This document shows positions 36,122 to 46,118 of a stretch of 64,000 nt of DNA, in pieces. Position numbers and translations under genes: made by a program. How positions within the stretch are numbered: position 1 is the stretch's first letter; every line of letters starts with the position of its first letter. The notes under the pieces were generated by a model. It ran no database searches. It saw nothing but the letters and a program-made list of their open reading frames with translations, and was not told where the DNA came from. Location: positions 98,624 to 162,623 of the forward strand of contig NZ_WMIF01000006.1 in NCBI RefSeq assembly GCF_009711185.1, read 5' to 3'. This DNA is from Paracoccus limosus. Its GTDB lineage: Bacteria > Pseudomonadota > Alphaproteobacteria > Rhodobacterales > Rhodobacteraceae.

Positions 36122-37747
36122 CTATTTCGCCGGGGTCGGGGCCGTCCCGGTCGGGGGCGGCAGAACTTGGGTGCTGATCGTGCCGCTTGAGGCGATGGTG
36201 GGCGCGGGTTGCTGGTCTTGGGCCAACATCTGGTCGGCCAGAGCTTCGGCGCGGGCCAAAGCCTCGGTCAGCGTTTCGCCGGGGGCGGCCGGGGCTACGG
36301 CCGGCGGCGGGGCGGGCTCGATCGCCACTGGTGTGGCCGCAGGCGCCGGGCTGGCCGCTGCCGCAGTCGGCGCGGTTGCAGCCGGGACCGTCACCGCAGG
36401 CGCGCTGGTGATCGCCGTGCCGGGCGCGGCGGCAGTGATCGCCGCCGCGCCCGGCGGCAGGGCCGAGGTCGCGGCGCGCGCCAGCACGCTGGCCGAACGC
36501 ATCGGTGGCCGGCTGGCGGACAGTGCCGTCTCGGCCATGACCTTGGTGGCATCGGGTGCCGGGGCGGTGCCGCTCATCACATCGGCGATGCTGACCCCCG
36601 GATCCAGAAATTCGACCGTCGTCACCTTGGCCTTGACCATATGCGCCAGCTCCGCCGCATCCCAGTTCGTCAGCCGCACGCAGCCATGCGACTGGTTGAC
36701 GAACAGTTGCGAGGGCGTCGGGGTTCCGTGGATGCCATAGGTCGGCTCGCTGAGGTCGATCCAGACATTGCCCACCGGCGCGTTCGGGCCGGGCGGCACC
36801 ACCAGCACCTTGTCGTTGTTGCCCTGTTTGAAATTGCGCTGCGGGTTGTAGGTATAGGTCGGGTTCAGCGCCACCGCATTGACCACATGCGTGCCATGCG
36901 GCGAGGGTGTGTCCGACGAGCCGACGGTGGCGGGATAATCCGCCACCAGATTGCCCTTGGCGTCATAGGCGGCAACGCGGCGGGTTTCCTTGTCGACCAG
37001 AATGCGCGTCACCGTGGCCCGGATCGGCTTGGCCGGCAGGGTGACGCTGATCGTCTCGCCCGGTTTGAAGGAAATGCCGGGGTTCATCTTGGTCAGAAAT
37101 TTCTCGTCCATGTGAAAGCGCTCGGCCAGCTTTTCCAGCACCGAGGTATAACCCTGCGAGGTCATCGCGGCCTTTTCGGCGTAATCGGTCGGGATGCGGT
37201 CGACCAGACCCTGCGCATCGGCGTCGGTGATGGTATAGGTGCCGGTCACCGGATCGGCGGCAAAGCCATGCAGCAGATCCCAGACGGCGAAATCCATCCG
37301 CCCGGTTATCGGCAGGCCGGCCCGGCGCTGGAACGCCTTGAGCGCGCTTTCGCTCATGCCGCCGCGCCAGCCGTCGACCACGCCGGGCGAGATGCCCGAG
37401 CGGTCCAGCAGCACCTGCACCCGCGCGGTCAACGCCGATTGCCCGGGCGGCAGGTCGCCGCCGGTATAGGTCGCCGTGTCGATTTCCTCGGGCGAGATCG
37501 AGACCAGCGCCTTGGGCTTGCCATCCGCCGGGGCAGGAGTGGTCGCGGGCGTGGTGCCAAGCACGGTTGCCCGCGCCCGGGGCTGGGTCGCGTTCTGGGC
37601 GGGCAGGGTGGCGCTGAGCGTCGCGGCCCGCGCCGGCGGTCGCGCGACGGGGCTGGTTTCGGCCAGACTGGCCGCCGGCACGAGGCCGGTCGTGGCGGCC
37701 AGCGCAAGGCGCAGCAGGGCGCCGGTCAGGGGGCGGCTCTGGGGCAT
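36122..37747 (-). CDS. L,D-transpeptidase (YkuD) with LysM-like and peptidoglycan-binding domains
   Basis: Periplasmic enzyme of about 541 residues that forms 3-3 crosslinks or attaches proteins to peptidoglycan. A signal peptide covers about residues 1-32 (LALAATTGLVPAASLA). A peptidoglycan_binding_1 domain sits around residues 110-165 (ALKAFQRRAGLPITGRMD). A LysM-like part follows (LAERFHMDEKFLTKMNPGIS). The YkuD catalytic motif HGTPTPSQLFVNQSHGCVRL carries the nucleophilic Cys. The last about 160 residues are an Ala/Pro-rich low-complexity tail. I chose ATG 37747 (MPQSRPLTG) to expose the signal peptide. Confidence 0.9.
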   Translation of the reverse strand: MPQSRPLTGALLRLALAATTGLVPAASLAETSPVARPPARAATLSATLPAQNATQPRARATVLGTTPATTPAPADGKPKALVSISPEEIDTATYTGGDLPPGQSALTARVQVLLDRSGISPGVVDGWRGGMSESALKAFQRRAGLPITGRMDFAVWDLLHGFAADPVTGTYTITDADAQGLVDRIPTDYAEKAAMTSQGYTSVLEKLAERFHMDEKFLTKMNPGISFKPGETISVTLPAKPIRATVTRILVDKETRRVAAYDAKGNLVADYPATVGSSDTPSPHGTHVVNAVALNPTYTYNPQRNFKQGNNDKVLVVPPGPNAPVGNVWIDLSEPTYGIHGTPTPSQLFVNQSHGCVRLTNWDAAELAHMVKAKVTTVEFLDPGVSIADVMSGTAPAPDATKVMAETALSASRPPMRSASVLARAATSALPPGAAAITAAAPGTAITSAPAVTVPAATAPTAAAASPAPAATPVAIEPAPPPAVAPAAPGETLTEALARAEALADQMLAQDQQPAPTIASSGTISTQVLPPPTGTAPTPAK

Positions 37748-37853
37748 GCTCGATCCCGGATTATCGTTGTCGTTTCTTTTTTCGGTAAACGAGGTTTGGC
37801 CCGACGGCCGCCGCAAGGCAAGGGCGTCCTGATCAACTTGGCGCCAAAGGCCG

Positions 37854-38534
37854 TTACATCTCGGCTTCCAGACGGTGCTCTGGTGGGAAATAGCGCCGCG
37901 ACAGCGAAACCGGCATGTTGTTGAGCCATTCCAGCCGCTCCAGCCGCAGCACCGGCTGGCCTTCGGGGATCGCCAGCGCCGGGGCGATGAAGCGGATATC
38001 GGCCACGGCCACCCCGATCGACAGGCTGGCGCGGTTCAGCGGCACATGGCCCAGAAGCCATTCGCAGGCGCTCATTTCGGCCAGAACATCGGCATTCATG
38101 CCGGGGGCGGCAAAGCTGTTGGTCCAGCGCTCTTCGCAGCAATAGGGCGCGCCGTTGGCCAGAAACAGTGCCCGGTTGAACAACAGCGGCTCTCCGCTGC
38201 GCAGCAGCATGGCCTGCGCCACCTCTTGCGGCGGTTCGACTTCGGTGCAGGAGAGCAGGCGATAGCCATAGCTGTGCCCGGCTGCCTCAAGCTCGCGGCG
38301 CAGCAGGCTGCGCACCAGCTGCACACGCGGATGCGCCGCGACACGGGTGCCGACCTTGCGCCGCCGCTCGATCACGCCGGTTTCGGCAAGGGCCTGCATG
38401 GCGCGGTTTACGGTGGCCCGGGCGCAGCCGAGTTCGGTTGCCAGCGTGCTTTCGGTGGGGATCAGTTCGCCTTCGCGCCAGATGCCGTTCTGGATGCGGT
38501 CCAAAACGACGTCTTGCACGGCCTGCCACGTCAT
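37854..38534 (-). CDS. GntR/HutC-family (UTRA-domain) transcriptional regulator
   Basis: Repressor-type regulator of about 226 residues. The N-terminal winged helix (AVQDVVLDRIQNGIWREGEL, then STLATELGCARATVNRAMQA) is very like histidine utilisation repressors. The UTRA effector domain follows (SGEPLLFNRALFLANGAPYC). Start at ATG 38534 (MTWQAVQD) fits the family; an in-frame ATG at 38600 would add 22 non-conserved residues. It is divergent from the MFS gene with a palindrome between them, suggesting it controls the exporter and itself. No hut genes lie nearby. Confidence 0.85.
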   Translation of the reverse strand: MTWQAVQDVVLDRIQNGIWREGELIPTESTLATELGCARATVNRAMQALAETGVIERRRKVGTRVAAHPRVQLVRSLLRRELEAAGHSYGYRLLSCTEVEPPQEVAQAMLLRSGEPLLFNRALFLANGAPYCCEERWTNSFAAPGMNADVLAEMSACEWLLGHVPLNRASLSIGVAVADIRFIAPALAIPEGQPVLRLERLEWLNNMPVSLSRRYFPPEHRLEAEM

Positions 38535-38711
38535 GTTCTTGCGGCGGGCCGAAAGGGCCGCGCCGGCGGAGCTTAGGGGAAATGCGGAAGATTCGAACAT
38601 GGATGAAATGCCTGGGTGACTGGGGAGCGCCTCGTCCGGAATTGCGGGGAATGTGACATCGGAAGACCGCCAAAGGCGCGAAGACATTCGCGCGCAGCTT
38701 CCAGAACAATT

Positions 38712-38727
38712 TAAACTTTATAGTTTA
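38712..38727. promoter_or_regulatory. Candidate GntR operator
   Basis: The 16-bp inverted repeat TAAACTTTATAGTTTA has two 6-bp arms around TTAT and lies in an unusually AT-rich island of the divergent GntR/MFS gap. GntR/HutC proteins bind short palindromes of this sort near their own promoters. Confidence 0.55.
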
Positions 38728-38875
38728 GTTTCTGCGATTGTCCGAACGTGAGGTCAAGTCCAAACGAACATGACGGCGTTCTTTCCTCTGCACGAGTCCG
38801 TGTGCGAGTTGACAATCAAGGCACTGGGGAAGAATGTCCCGGCGGCCCTGCGCAAGGGGTCTGGAGGGGTGGGAC

Positions 38876-40066
38876 ATGTCGCAGGCGACAACGGCACGGG
38901 GTCAGGCCCCGGTGACGACGGCATGGCTGGTGCTGGTGGGCATCAGCCTTTGCCACATGATCAACGATGTCATGCAGTCGATGCTGGCGGCGATCTATCC
39001 GCTGCTGCGGCAGGAATTCGCGCTGTCCTATTGGCAGATCGGGTTGATGACCTTTGCCTTTCAGGTCACGGCCTCGTTGCTGCAGCCGGTGGTCGGGGCG
39101 GTGACGGACAAAAAGCCGATGCCGATGTCGCTGGCCATCGGCATGGGATCGACCTTTTTCGGCGTGCTGCTTTTGGCTTTGGCGCATGAATATTGGGTGC
39201 TGCTGTCGGGAGCCATGCTGATCGGCGTCGGCTCGTCGGTGTTTCATCCCGAAAGCTCGCGCGTGGCGCGGGTGGCCTCGGGCGGGCGGTTCGGCACGGC
39301 GCAATCGCTGTTCCAGCTGGGCGGCAATTTCGGCACGGCGCTGGGGCCGCTGCTGGCGGCCTTTGTGGTGGTGCCGCTGGGCCGGCCCTCGATTGCAATC
39401 TTTTCGGCGGCGGCGCTTTTGGGGTCGGCGGTGCTGTGGCGCATCGGCGCCTGGGCCGAAGGGCGGCGCAAGGCGGGCACGGCGCGTCCGGTGCGGTCGC
39501 TGAACTTGTCGCGTGGCCGGGTGGCCACAGCCATCGTCGTGCTGGCCATGCTGACATTCACCAAGAATATCTACACCGCCAGCATCTCGAGCTATTACAC
39601 CTTTTTTCTGATCGACAAGTTCCAACTGAGCACGCAGCAGGCGCAGCTGATGCTGTTCCTGTTTCTGGGCGGCATGGCTGGTGGTGTGATGTTGGGCGGG
39701 TTGATCGGCGATCGGGTCGGGCCGCTGAAGGTGATCTGGTTCTCGATCCTGGGCATCCTGCCCTTTACGCTGGCGCTGCCCTATGCGGGGCTTGCCACCA
39801 CCGGCGTGCTGACGGTGGTGATCGGGCTGATCCTGGCCTCGGCCTTTCCGGCCATCGTGGTCTTTGCGCAAGAGCTGGTGCCGGGGCGGACCGGGCTGAT
39901 CGCCGGGATCTTTTTCGGCTTTGCCTTTGGCATGGGTGGGATTGCCGCTGCCGTGCTGGGGGTGGTGGCGGATGCCCGGGGCATCGCCTTTGTCTACAAG
40001 ATCTGTTCGTTCCTGCCGCTGATGGGGCTGCTGACGGTATTCCTGCCACGGATGGAACGGGCCTGA
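38876..40066 (+). CDS. MFS exporter, fosmidomycin-resistance (Fsr)-like
   Basis: Twelve-helix major facilitator of about 396 residues. The N-terminal SLCHMINDVMQSMLAAIYPL and LSYWQIGLMTFAFQVTASLL, followed by GVGSSVFHPESSRVAR, are characteristic of the Fsr subfamily. The ATG at 38876 (MSQATTA) follows GGAGGGGTGGGAC. Drug specificity cannot be deduced. The next gene (allA) follows after a recurrent hairpin-plus-tail element. The divergent GntR regulator and palindrome suggest inducible expression. Confidence 0.87.
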   Translation: MSQATTARGQAPVTTAWLVLVGISLCHMINDVMQSMLAAIYPLLRQEFALSYWQIGLMTFAFQVTASLLQPVVGAVTDKKPMPMSLAIGMGSTFFGVLLLALAHEYWVLLSGAMLIGVGSSVFHPESSRVARVASGGRFGTAQSLFQLGGNFGTALGPLLAAFVVVPLGRPSIAIFSAAALLGSAVLWRIGAWAEGRRKAGTARPVRSLNLSRGRVATAIVVLAMLTFTKNIYTASISSYYTFFLIDKFQLSTQQAQLMLFLFLGGMAGGVMLGGLIGDRVGPLKVIWFSILGILPFTLALPYAGLATTGVLTVVIGLILASAFPAIVVFAQELVPGRTGLIAGIFFGFAFGMGGIAAAVLGVVADARGIAFVYKICSFLPLMGLLTVFLPRMERA

Positions 40067-40074
40067 GCGCCGCG

Positions 40075-40124
40075 CCGGGGGCTGTCTGCCCCCGGACCCC
40101 CGAGGATATTTGGACACGAAAGAA
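40075..40124 (+). repeat. Recurrent intergenic hairpin-plus-tail element, copy B
   Basis: GCCGGGGGC/TGTCT/GCCCCCGG hairpin, then ACCCCCGAGGATATTTGG and ACACGAAAGAAA ending just before the allA ATG at 40128. It matches copy A base for base over most of the tail. Confidence 0.7.
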
Positions 40125-40127
40125 ACC

Positions 40128-40607
40128 ATGGACATGATCAGGATCCGGCCATTGACGGCCGAGGAATTCGCGCCCTTTGGCGAGGTGCTGGTGGCGCGGG
40201 CGGTGCCCAGCAAGATGATCAATGCCGGCCGCTGCGAGCGGCACCATGCCTTGGCCACGGTCGAGCGGTCCGGCGGCGAGGCGATCCTGTCGCTGTTTCG
40301 GTCCGAGCCGGTAAGCCTGCCCTATGAATGTGCGCTGCTGGAACGGCACCCGCTGGGCTCGCAGGCCTTTGTGCCCTTGGGGCCTGATCCGTGGATGTCG
40401 ATCGTGGCACCGGATGAGGGTGGCAAGCCGGGCGCGCCTTTGGCGTTTCTGGTGCCGGCCGGGGTGGGGGTCAATCTGCATGCGGGCACATGGCATGGGG
40501 TGCTGACGCCGTTGGACCGCGCCGCCGATTTTCTGGTGGTGGATCGCGAGGGCGCGGGCCTAAATCTGGAAGAGGTGGTCATCGCACCGGTGATCGTCAC
40601 CGCATGA
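40128..40607 (+). CDS. allA: Ureidoglycolate lyase
   Basis: Cleaves ureidoglycolate to glyoxylate and urea in allantoin/purine breakdown. The 159-residue protein has the AllA pattern: IRIRPLTAEEFAPFGEVL at the start, CERHHALATVE, EVLERHPLGSQAFVPL-like (ALLERHPLGSQAF) and LHAGTWHGVLTPL. ATG at 40128 or 40134 are both possible; the 40128 start is nearest to the purine-rich tail of the repeat. The stop overlaps the rnhB start (ATGA). It is the only recognisable allantoin-pathway gene in the window. Confidence 0.88.
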   Translation: MDMIRIRPLTAEEFAPFGEVLVARAVPSKMINAGRCERHHALATVERSGGEAILSLFRSEPVSLPYECALLERHPLGSQAFVPLGPDPWMSIVAPDEGGKPGAPLAFLVPAGVGVNLHAGTWHGVLTPLDRAADFLVVDREGAGLNLEEVVIAPVIVTA

Positions 40608-41221
40608 CCGGGCCGGACTATAGTCTGGAGGCTGCGGCGCTGGGTGCTGGCGCGCATCATGTGGCGGGCGTTGATGAGGTCGGGCGTGGCCCGCTGGCGG
40701 GGCCGGTGACCGCAGCGGCGGTGATCCTGGACGCGAGCTGCATCCCCGAGGGCCTGAACGATTCCAAGAAACTGACCGCGCGCCGACGGGCCGCCTTGGC
40801 CGAACTGGTCATGTCGCGCTGCGACTGGGCCGTCGGCCATGCCAGCGTCGATGAAATCGATGCGCTGAACATCCTGCGCGCCTCGCATCTGGCGATGTGC
40901 CGGGCGTTGGACGGGCTGCGCCAGAGGCCCTGTCTGGCGCTGGTCGATGGCAACATGTTGCCACGCGAGCTGCCGATGCCCGGTCAGGCCGTGGTCGGCG
41001 GCGATGCGCGCAGCCTGTCGATCGCTGCCGCCTCGATCCTTGCCAAGAATTTTCGTGACGCGATCATGGTGGATTTGGCGCAACAGCACCCCGGCTATGG
41101 CTGGGAAGTGAATGCGGGCTACCCGACTCCGGCGCATAAAAAGGCGCTGCTTGACTTGGGCGTGACCCCACATCATCGGCGCAGCTTTGCGCCCGTCCAC
41201 AACATCTTGTGTAAAGGTTAA
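40604..41221 (+). CDS. rnhB: Ribonuclease HII
   Basis: Removes RNA from RNA-DNA hybrids, including single ribonucleotides. The 205-residue protein has the catalytic motif VAGVDEVGRGPLAGPVTAAA, the second Asp in LALVDGN, and the C-terminal GYPTPAHKKALLDLG and HHRRSF. The ATG at 40604 overlaps allA (ATGA). The co-location of rnhB and ccrM is common in Rhodobacteraceae. Confidence 0.95.
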   Translation: MTGPDYSLEAAALGAGAHHVAGVDEVGRGPLAGPVTAAAVILDASCIPEGLNDSKKLTARRRAALAELVMSRCDWAVGHASVDEIDALNILRASHLAMCRALDGLRQRPCLALVDGNMLPRELPMPGQAVVGGDARSLSIAAASILAKNFRDAIMVDLAQQHPGYGWEVNAGYPTPAHKKALLDLGVTPHHRRSFAPVHNILCKG

Positions 41222-41234
41222 TTCTCAAGAGGTT

Positions 41235-42447
<1,213 letters not shown>

Positions 42448-42523
42448 GCGGCGGCCCATCCCACGATTTTCCAAGTTCGCCAAGCCCTGCAGCCGCAAGC
42501 TCTGGTGCGGACGGGGCCGCCTA

Positions 42524-42555
42524 GCCCCGCTCGGTTCTGCCGGGCGGGGCCTTTT
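42524..42555 (+). terminator. Rho-independent terminator of ccrM
   Basis: GCCCCGC, a 13-base loop and GCGGGGC are followed by CTTTT. It ends just before the stop of the convergent alkB. Confidence 0.75.
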
Positions 42556-42560
42556 ACTGG

Positions 42561-43697
42561 CTAAAGCGCGTTGCGCGGCATCGGCAGCTCGCCCCGGTTA
42601 TAGGGCTGCCAGTCGGTGATCTCGGGGTAGAACTGCCGCCGCCACGCCCGCACACGCGGGTTCATCCGCCGCCGCCACAGCGGGGGCACCATGGCAAGGA
42701 AGGTCATTGCCGGATAGCCCAGCGGCAGCTGCGGCGCCTCGTCCGGTGCATAGGTTTGCAGCAGCGGAAAGCGGCGGTCGGGCTTGTAATGGTGATCCGA
42801 ATGGCGTTGCAGGTTGATCAGCAGCCAGTTCGTTGCCGTATGCGAGGCGTTCCAGCTGTGCCGGGGCAGCACATGTTCATAGCGGCCATCGCCCAGATGC
42901 TTGCGGGTCAGGCCGTAATGTTCGACGTAATTGGTCAACTCAAGCTGCCAGATTGCGACAAAGGCCTGCCAGACGAACAGCCCAAGGCCCCACCAGCCGC
43001 CCAAGACCAGTGCCAGCGCCAGCATCGCCAGTTGCAGCGCGGCGTAGCGCCAGAACGGGTTGCGCCGATCCAGCGCTGGGCGGCGGGCGCGGGCCAGCTT
43101 GCGCACCTCGGCTTGCCACGCGCTGGCAGGACATTCGCGCAGCACGCGCAGGAAATAGCGAAAGAACCCCTCGTTATAGCGGGCCGAGACCGCGTCGCGC
43201 GGCGTCGCCACCCATGAATGGTGCACCAACAGATGCTCGGTGCGGAAATGCGAATAAAGCGTCGAGGCCAGCAGCAGATCGCCCAGCCAGCGCTCCAGCG
43301 GGTTATTCTGGTGCAGCAGTTCATGGGCATAGACGATGCCGATGGTGCCCGAGGCGACGCCGATGCCAAAGAACAGCCCGACGCTTTCCCAGCCGCCAAG
43401 GCCGCCGCGCGTCACCCACCAGATGCCGCCAAAGATCATCGCCGCCTGCAACGGGAACCACAGGATGGTGATGGCGCGATACCAGAACAGTTGCGCTTCG
43501 GGCGTTTCGGTGTCGGGGTTTTCCTCGTTCAGGCCCAGAAGGCGGTCCAGCACCGTCATCAGATACCAAGCATAGGCCGGCATCAGCAGGAACCACCAGC
43601 CGCCAAGACGCGCCGCGATCAGCGCCAGCGGCACCATGCCAAGTGAAAGCCAGAAGGGCAGCGCGTCGATCAGGCGCGAACGGAATGGAGTCTGCAT
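42561..43697 (-). CDS. alkB: Alkane 1-monooxygenase
   Basis: Integral-membrane di-iron hydroxylase of 378 residues that oxidises medium-chain alkanes at the terminal carbon. All histidine boxes are visible: AHELLHQ, EHLLVHHSW, and LQRHSDHHYKPDRR, plus the diagnostic NYVEHYGL. Six hydrophobic helices fit AlkB. It needs rubredoxin and rubredoxin reductase, neither of which is encoded nearby. No AraC or MarR regulator is adjacent. It lies directly after mutY on the same strand with an 8-base gap, an unusual placement. Confidence 0.93.
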   Translation of the reverse strand: MQTPFRSRLIDALPFWLSLGMVPLALIAARLGGWWFLLMPAYAWYLMTVLDRLLGLNEENPDTETPEAQLFWYRAITILWFPLQAAMIFGGIWWVTRGGLGGWESVGLFFGIGVASGTIGIVYAHELLHQNNPLERWLGDLLLASTLYSHFRTEHLLVHHSWVATPRDAVSARYNEGFFRYFLRVLRECPASAWQAEVRKLARARRPALDRRNPFWRYAALQLAMLALALVLGGWWGLGLFVWQAFVAIWQLELTNYVEHYGLTRKHLGDGRYEHVLPRHSWNASHTATNWLLINLQRHSDHHYKPDRRFPLLQTYAPDEAPQLPLGYPAMTFLAMVPPLWRRRMNPRVRAWRRQFYPEITDWQPYNRGELPMPRNAL

Positions 43698-43705
43698 AGT
43701 TGCAA

Positions 43706-44776
43706 CTATGGCGTGTTGGTTGACGGCTTGCCAGCATGACGCATCGTCGCAGGGCTTGCTGTTTCAGGGCGGGCGAGGCTCCATGCCTTGCGCATCAATC
43801 CCGGCAGGGCGGTGGGGCGGAAATCATCCAGCGCCACCAGCGTGCCGCGTTCGGCATTGCCGGTCAAGCGCCCCTGCATCACCGCCAGATCCAGCGCGAA
43901 ATGGGTAAAGACATGGCGCACGATGCCGATTTCCTGCCAATCCGCCGGGGCGGGGGCCGCCAGCGCGCTGCCATCCCAGCCGGTCGAGGGGAAGGCCAGC
44001 GTGCCGCCCAGCAGCCCCTTATCCGGCCGCGTTTCGACCAGCACGCGACCGGCATCGAAGCCGATCCAGACCGTGCCCTGACGCAGGGGCTTCGGCTTTT
44101 TCGCGGCCTTGCGCGGCAGATCGGCGGCGATGCCGCTGGCGCGAGCCTCGCAATGGGCCATGACCGGGCAGATGCCACAGGCCGGGCTGCGCGGGGTGCA
44201 GATGGTGGCGCCCAGGTCCATCATCGCCTGCGCATGATCTCCGGGGCGCTGAGGCGGCGTCAGGCGGGCCGCCAGCGCGGTCAGTTCGGGCTTGGCGGCG
44301 GGCAGCGGCGTTTCGACGGCGAACAGCCGCGCCGCCACGCGCTCGACATTGCCATCGACCACCGTCTCTGGCTGGTCGAAGGCGATGGCGGCGATGGCGG
44401 CAGAGGTATAGGGGCCGATGCCGGGCAGGGCGGCCAACCCTTCGCGCGTGGCGGGAAAGCCGCCCAGATCGGCCACGGCGCGGGCGCAGGCCAGAAGGTT
44501 GCGGGCGCGGGCATAATAGCCAAGCCCCGCCCATTCGGCCATGACCTGCGCATCCTCGGCGCCGGCCAGATCCTGAACGGTTGGCCATAGCAGGGTGAAC
44601 CGCTCGAAATAGGCTTTCACCGCCGCCACGGTGGTCTGTTGCAGCATCACCTCGGACAGCCAGACGCGATAGGGATCGGCGCCCGTGCCGCCGGGCGGCA
44701 CCCGCCACGGCAGGACGCGGGCATGGCGGTCATACCAGACCAGCAATTCGGCTGATATCACCAAAGGGTCACGCAT
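43706..44776 (-). CDS. mutY: A/G-specific adenine DNA glycosylase
   Basis: Removes adenine opposite 8-oxoguanine. The 356-residue protein has the helix-hairpin-helix ALPGIGPYTSAAIAAIAF, the catalytic glutamate in the EVMLQQTTV region with Asp in VVDGNVERVA, and an iron-sulfur motif with Cys spacing C-x6-C-x2-C-x5-C (CTPRSPACGICPVMAHC). A NUDIX-like C-terminal domain recognises 8-oxoG. Divergent from the dciA-dsbA-CoA transferase operon with a 77-base gap, a standard Rhodobacteraceae order. Confidence 0.95.
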   Translation of the reverse strand: MRDPLVISAELLVWYDRHARVLPWRVPPGGTGADPYRVWLSEVMLQQTTVAAVKAYFERFTLLWPTVQDLAGAEDAQVMAEWAGLGYYARARNLLACARAVADLGGFPATREGLAALPGIGPYTSAAIAAIAFDQPETVVDGNVERVAARLFAVETPLPAAKPELTALAARLTPPQRPGDHAQAMMDLGATICTPRSPACGICPVMAHCEARASGIAADLPRKAAKKPKPLRQGTVWIGFDAGRVLVETRPDKGLLGGTLAFPSTGWDGSALAAPAPADWQEIGIVRHVFTHFALDLAVMQGRLTGNAERGTLVALDDFRPTALPGLMRKAWSLARPETASPATMRHAGKPSTNTP

Positions 44777-44834
44777 ATTTCAGTCTCTCCGCTCTGGCAT
44801 CCGGGCGCGGTCCGGTCCAGACTGCGCGGCAACG

Positions 44835-44842
44835 TTAACCAT
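44835..44842 (+). promoter_or_regulatory. CtrA-type half-site TTAACCAT
   Basis: The exact octamer TTAACCAT lies 12 bases before the dciA ATG in the mutY/dciA gap. TTAACCAT is the half-site motif reported for CtrA in alphaproteobacteria. Single-site occurrence can be chance. Confidence 0.4.
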
Positions 44843-44853
44843 ATGGTCGCGGC

Positions 44854-45429
44854 ATGGCCCAGAAGAAAGCCGATACACCGCCGCGCCGCCGGATGCGCGG
44901 CTTCGAGGCGGCCGCCAGTCTGGTGGCGCACCGGGTGCGGACGGTGGGCGAAAGCCGGGGCTTTGCCGTGGCGCGGCTGCTGACGCATTGGCATGAGGTC
45001 GTCGGCCCCGAGCTTGCCGCCCATACCCGCCCGGTCAAGATCAGCCATGGCAAGGGTTTTGGCGCGACGCTGGTGCTGCTGGTTCCGGGTGCGCGCGCGC
45101 CGCTGATCACCATGCAGCTGGAACAGATCCGCGCCAAGGTGAATGCCTGCTACGGCTTCAACGCGGTGTCGCGCATCACCCTGACCCAGACCGCGCCGAC
45201 GGGATTTGCCGAAGGCGGCGGCTTTCGCGGGCAATTGGCACAGGGCTTTGCCGAAGGGCAGACCCCTTTTGCCACCCGCAAAAAGGCTGAACCCGATCCG
45301 GGAAAGATGGCGCAGGCTGAGCGCATCGCCGAAAGTTTCACTGATCCCCAGCTATCGGCCGCTATGCGGCAGATGGCGTTGAACATCCTGTCCCGCCGGG
45401 ACGCCAACGACCGAAAGGCCCATTCATGA
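44854..45429 (+). CDS. dciA: DUF721/DciA-family protein (replicative helicase loader)
   Basis: A 191-residue protein with the DUF721 domain (about residues 25-120: LTHWHEVVGPELAAHTRPVK, then LVLLVPGARAPLITMQLEQI). DciA proteins load the DnaB helicase in bacteria that lack DnaC/DnaI. The C-terminal region is extended and charged. The stop overlaps the DsbA gene start (ATGA). First gene of a three-gene plus-strand unit. Confidence 0.8.
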   Translation: MAQKKADTPPRRRMRGFEAAASLVAHRVRTVGESRGFAVARLLTHWHEVVGPELAAHTRPVKISHGKGFGATLVLLVPGARAPLITMQLEQIRAKVNACYGFNAVSRITLTQTAPTGFAEGGGFRGQLAQGFAEGQTPFATRKKAEPDPGKMAQAERIAESFTDPQLSAAMRQMALNILSRRDANDRKAHS

Positions 45430-46118
45430 CCCTGTTCCGCCGCTCCGTGATCGCAGCCGTGGCTGCCGCGATGACCGTCGCCGCGCCTGCCTTTGCGCAG
45501 GACGCGAAGCCGGCCGAGACGACCCCGGCACCCGCCCAAGCGCAGGCTCAGGCCGCTGCCGACCAGATGCCCGAAGGCAAGGTGCTGGCCGATATCGTGC
45601 TGGGCAAGGCCGAGGCGCCGCTGACCATCGTCGAATATGCCAGCTTCACCTGCCCGCATTGCGCCGCCTTCCATGCCGAGAACCTGCCCAAGCTGAAGGC
45701 GGAATACATCGACACCGGCAAGGTCAAGTTCATCCAGCGTGACGTCTATTTTGACGCGGTGGGCCTGTGGGCCGGCATTCTGGCCCGCTGCGGCGGCGAC
45801 GACAAATATTACGCCGTCTCGGACATGCTGTTTGACGAGCAAAAGACCTGGCTGGACGCCAAGACCGGCGACGAGATCGCGGCCAACCTGCGCAAGATCG
45901 GCGCCAAGGCCGGCATGACCACCGAGCAGATGGACGCCTGCTGGGCCGACAAGCAGAAGGTCGCCGATCTGGTCACCACCTTCCAGAAGAACGCCACCGC
46001 CGACAATGTCGAGGGCACGCCCAGCTTTGTCATCGGCGGCGAAAAGGTCCAGAACCAGCCTTGGGACGACATGAAAAAGATCATCGACGCCAAGCTGGCC
46101 GCCGCCGGCGCCAAGTGA
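45426..46118 (+). CDS. DsbA-family periplasmic thiol:disulfide oxidoreductase
   Basis: Thioredoxin-fold oxidoreductase of 230 residues. The signal peptide ends near APAFAQD. A low-complexity linker of Ala/Pro/Gln follows (residues 25-50). The active site is SFTCPHCAAFH (CPHC) and the cis-proline loop is GTPSFVIG. The protein is of the DsbG/BdbD/Com1 type often seen in alphaproteobacteria. Its stop overlaps the next ATG (TGATG). Confidence 0.9.
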   Translation: MTLFRRSVIAAVAAAMTVAAPAFAQDAKPAETTPAPAQAQAQAAADQMPEGKVLADIVLGKAEAPLTIVEYASFTCPHCAAFHAENLPKLKAEYIDTGKVKFIQRDVYFDAVGLWAGILARCGGDDKYYAVSDMLFDEQKTWLDAKTGDEIAANLRKIGAKAGMTTEQMDACWADKQKVADLVTTFQKNATADNVEGTPSFVIGGEKVQNQPWDDMKKIIDAKLAAAGAK

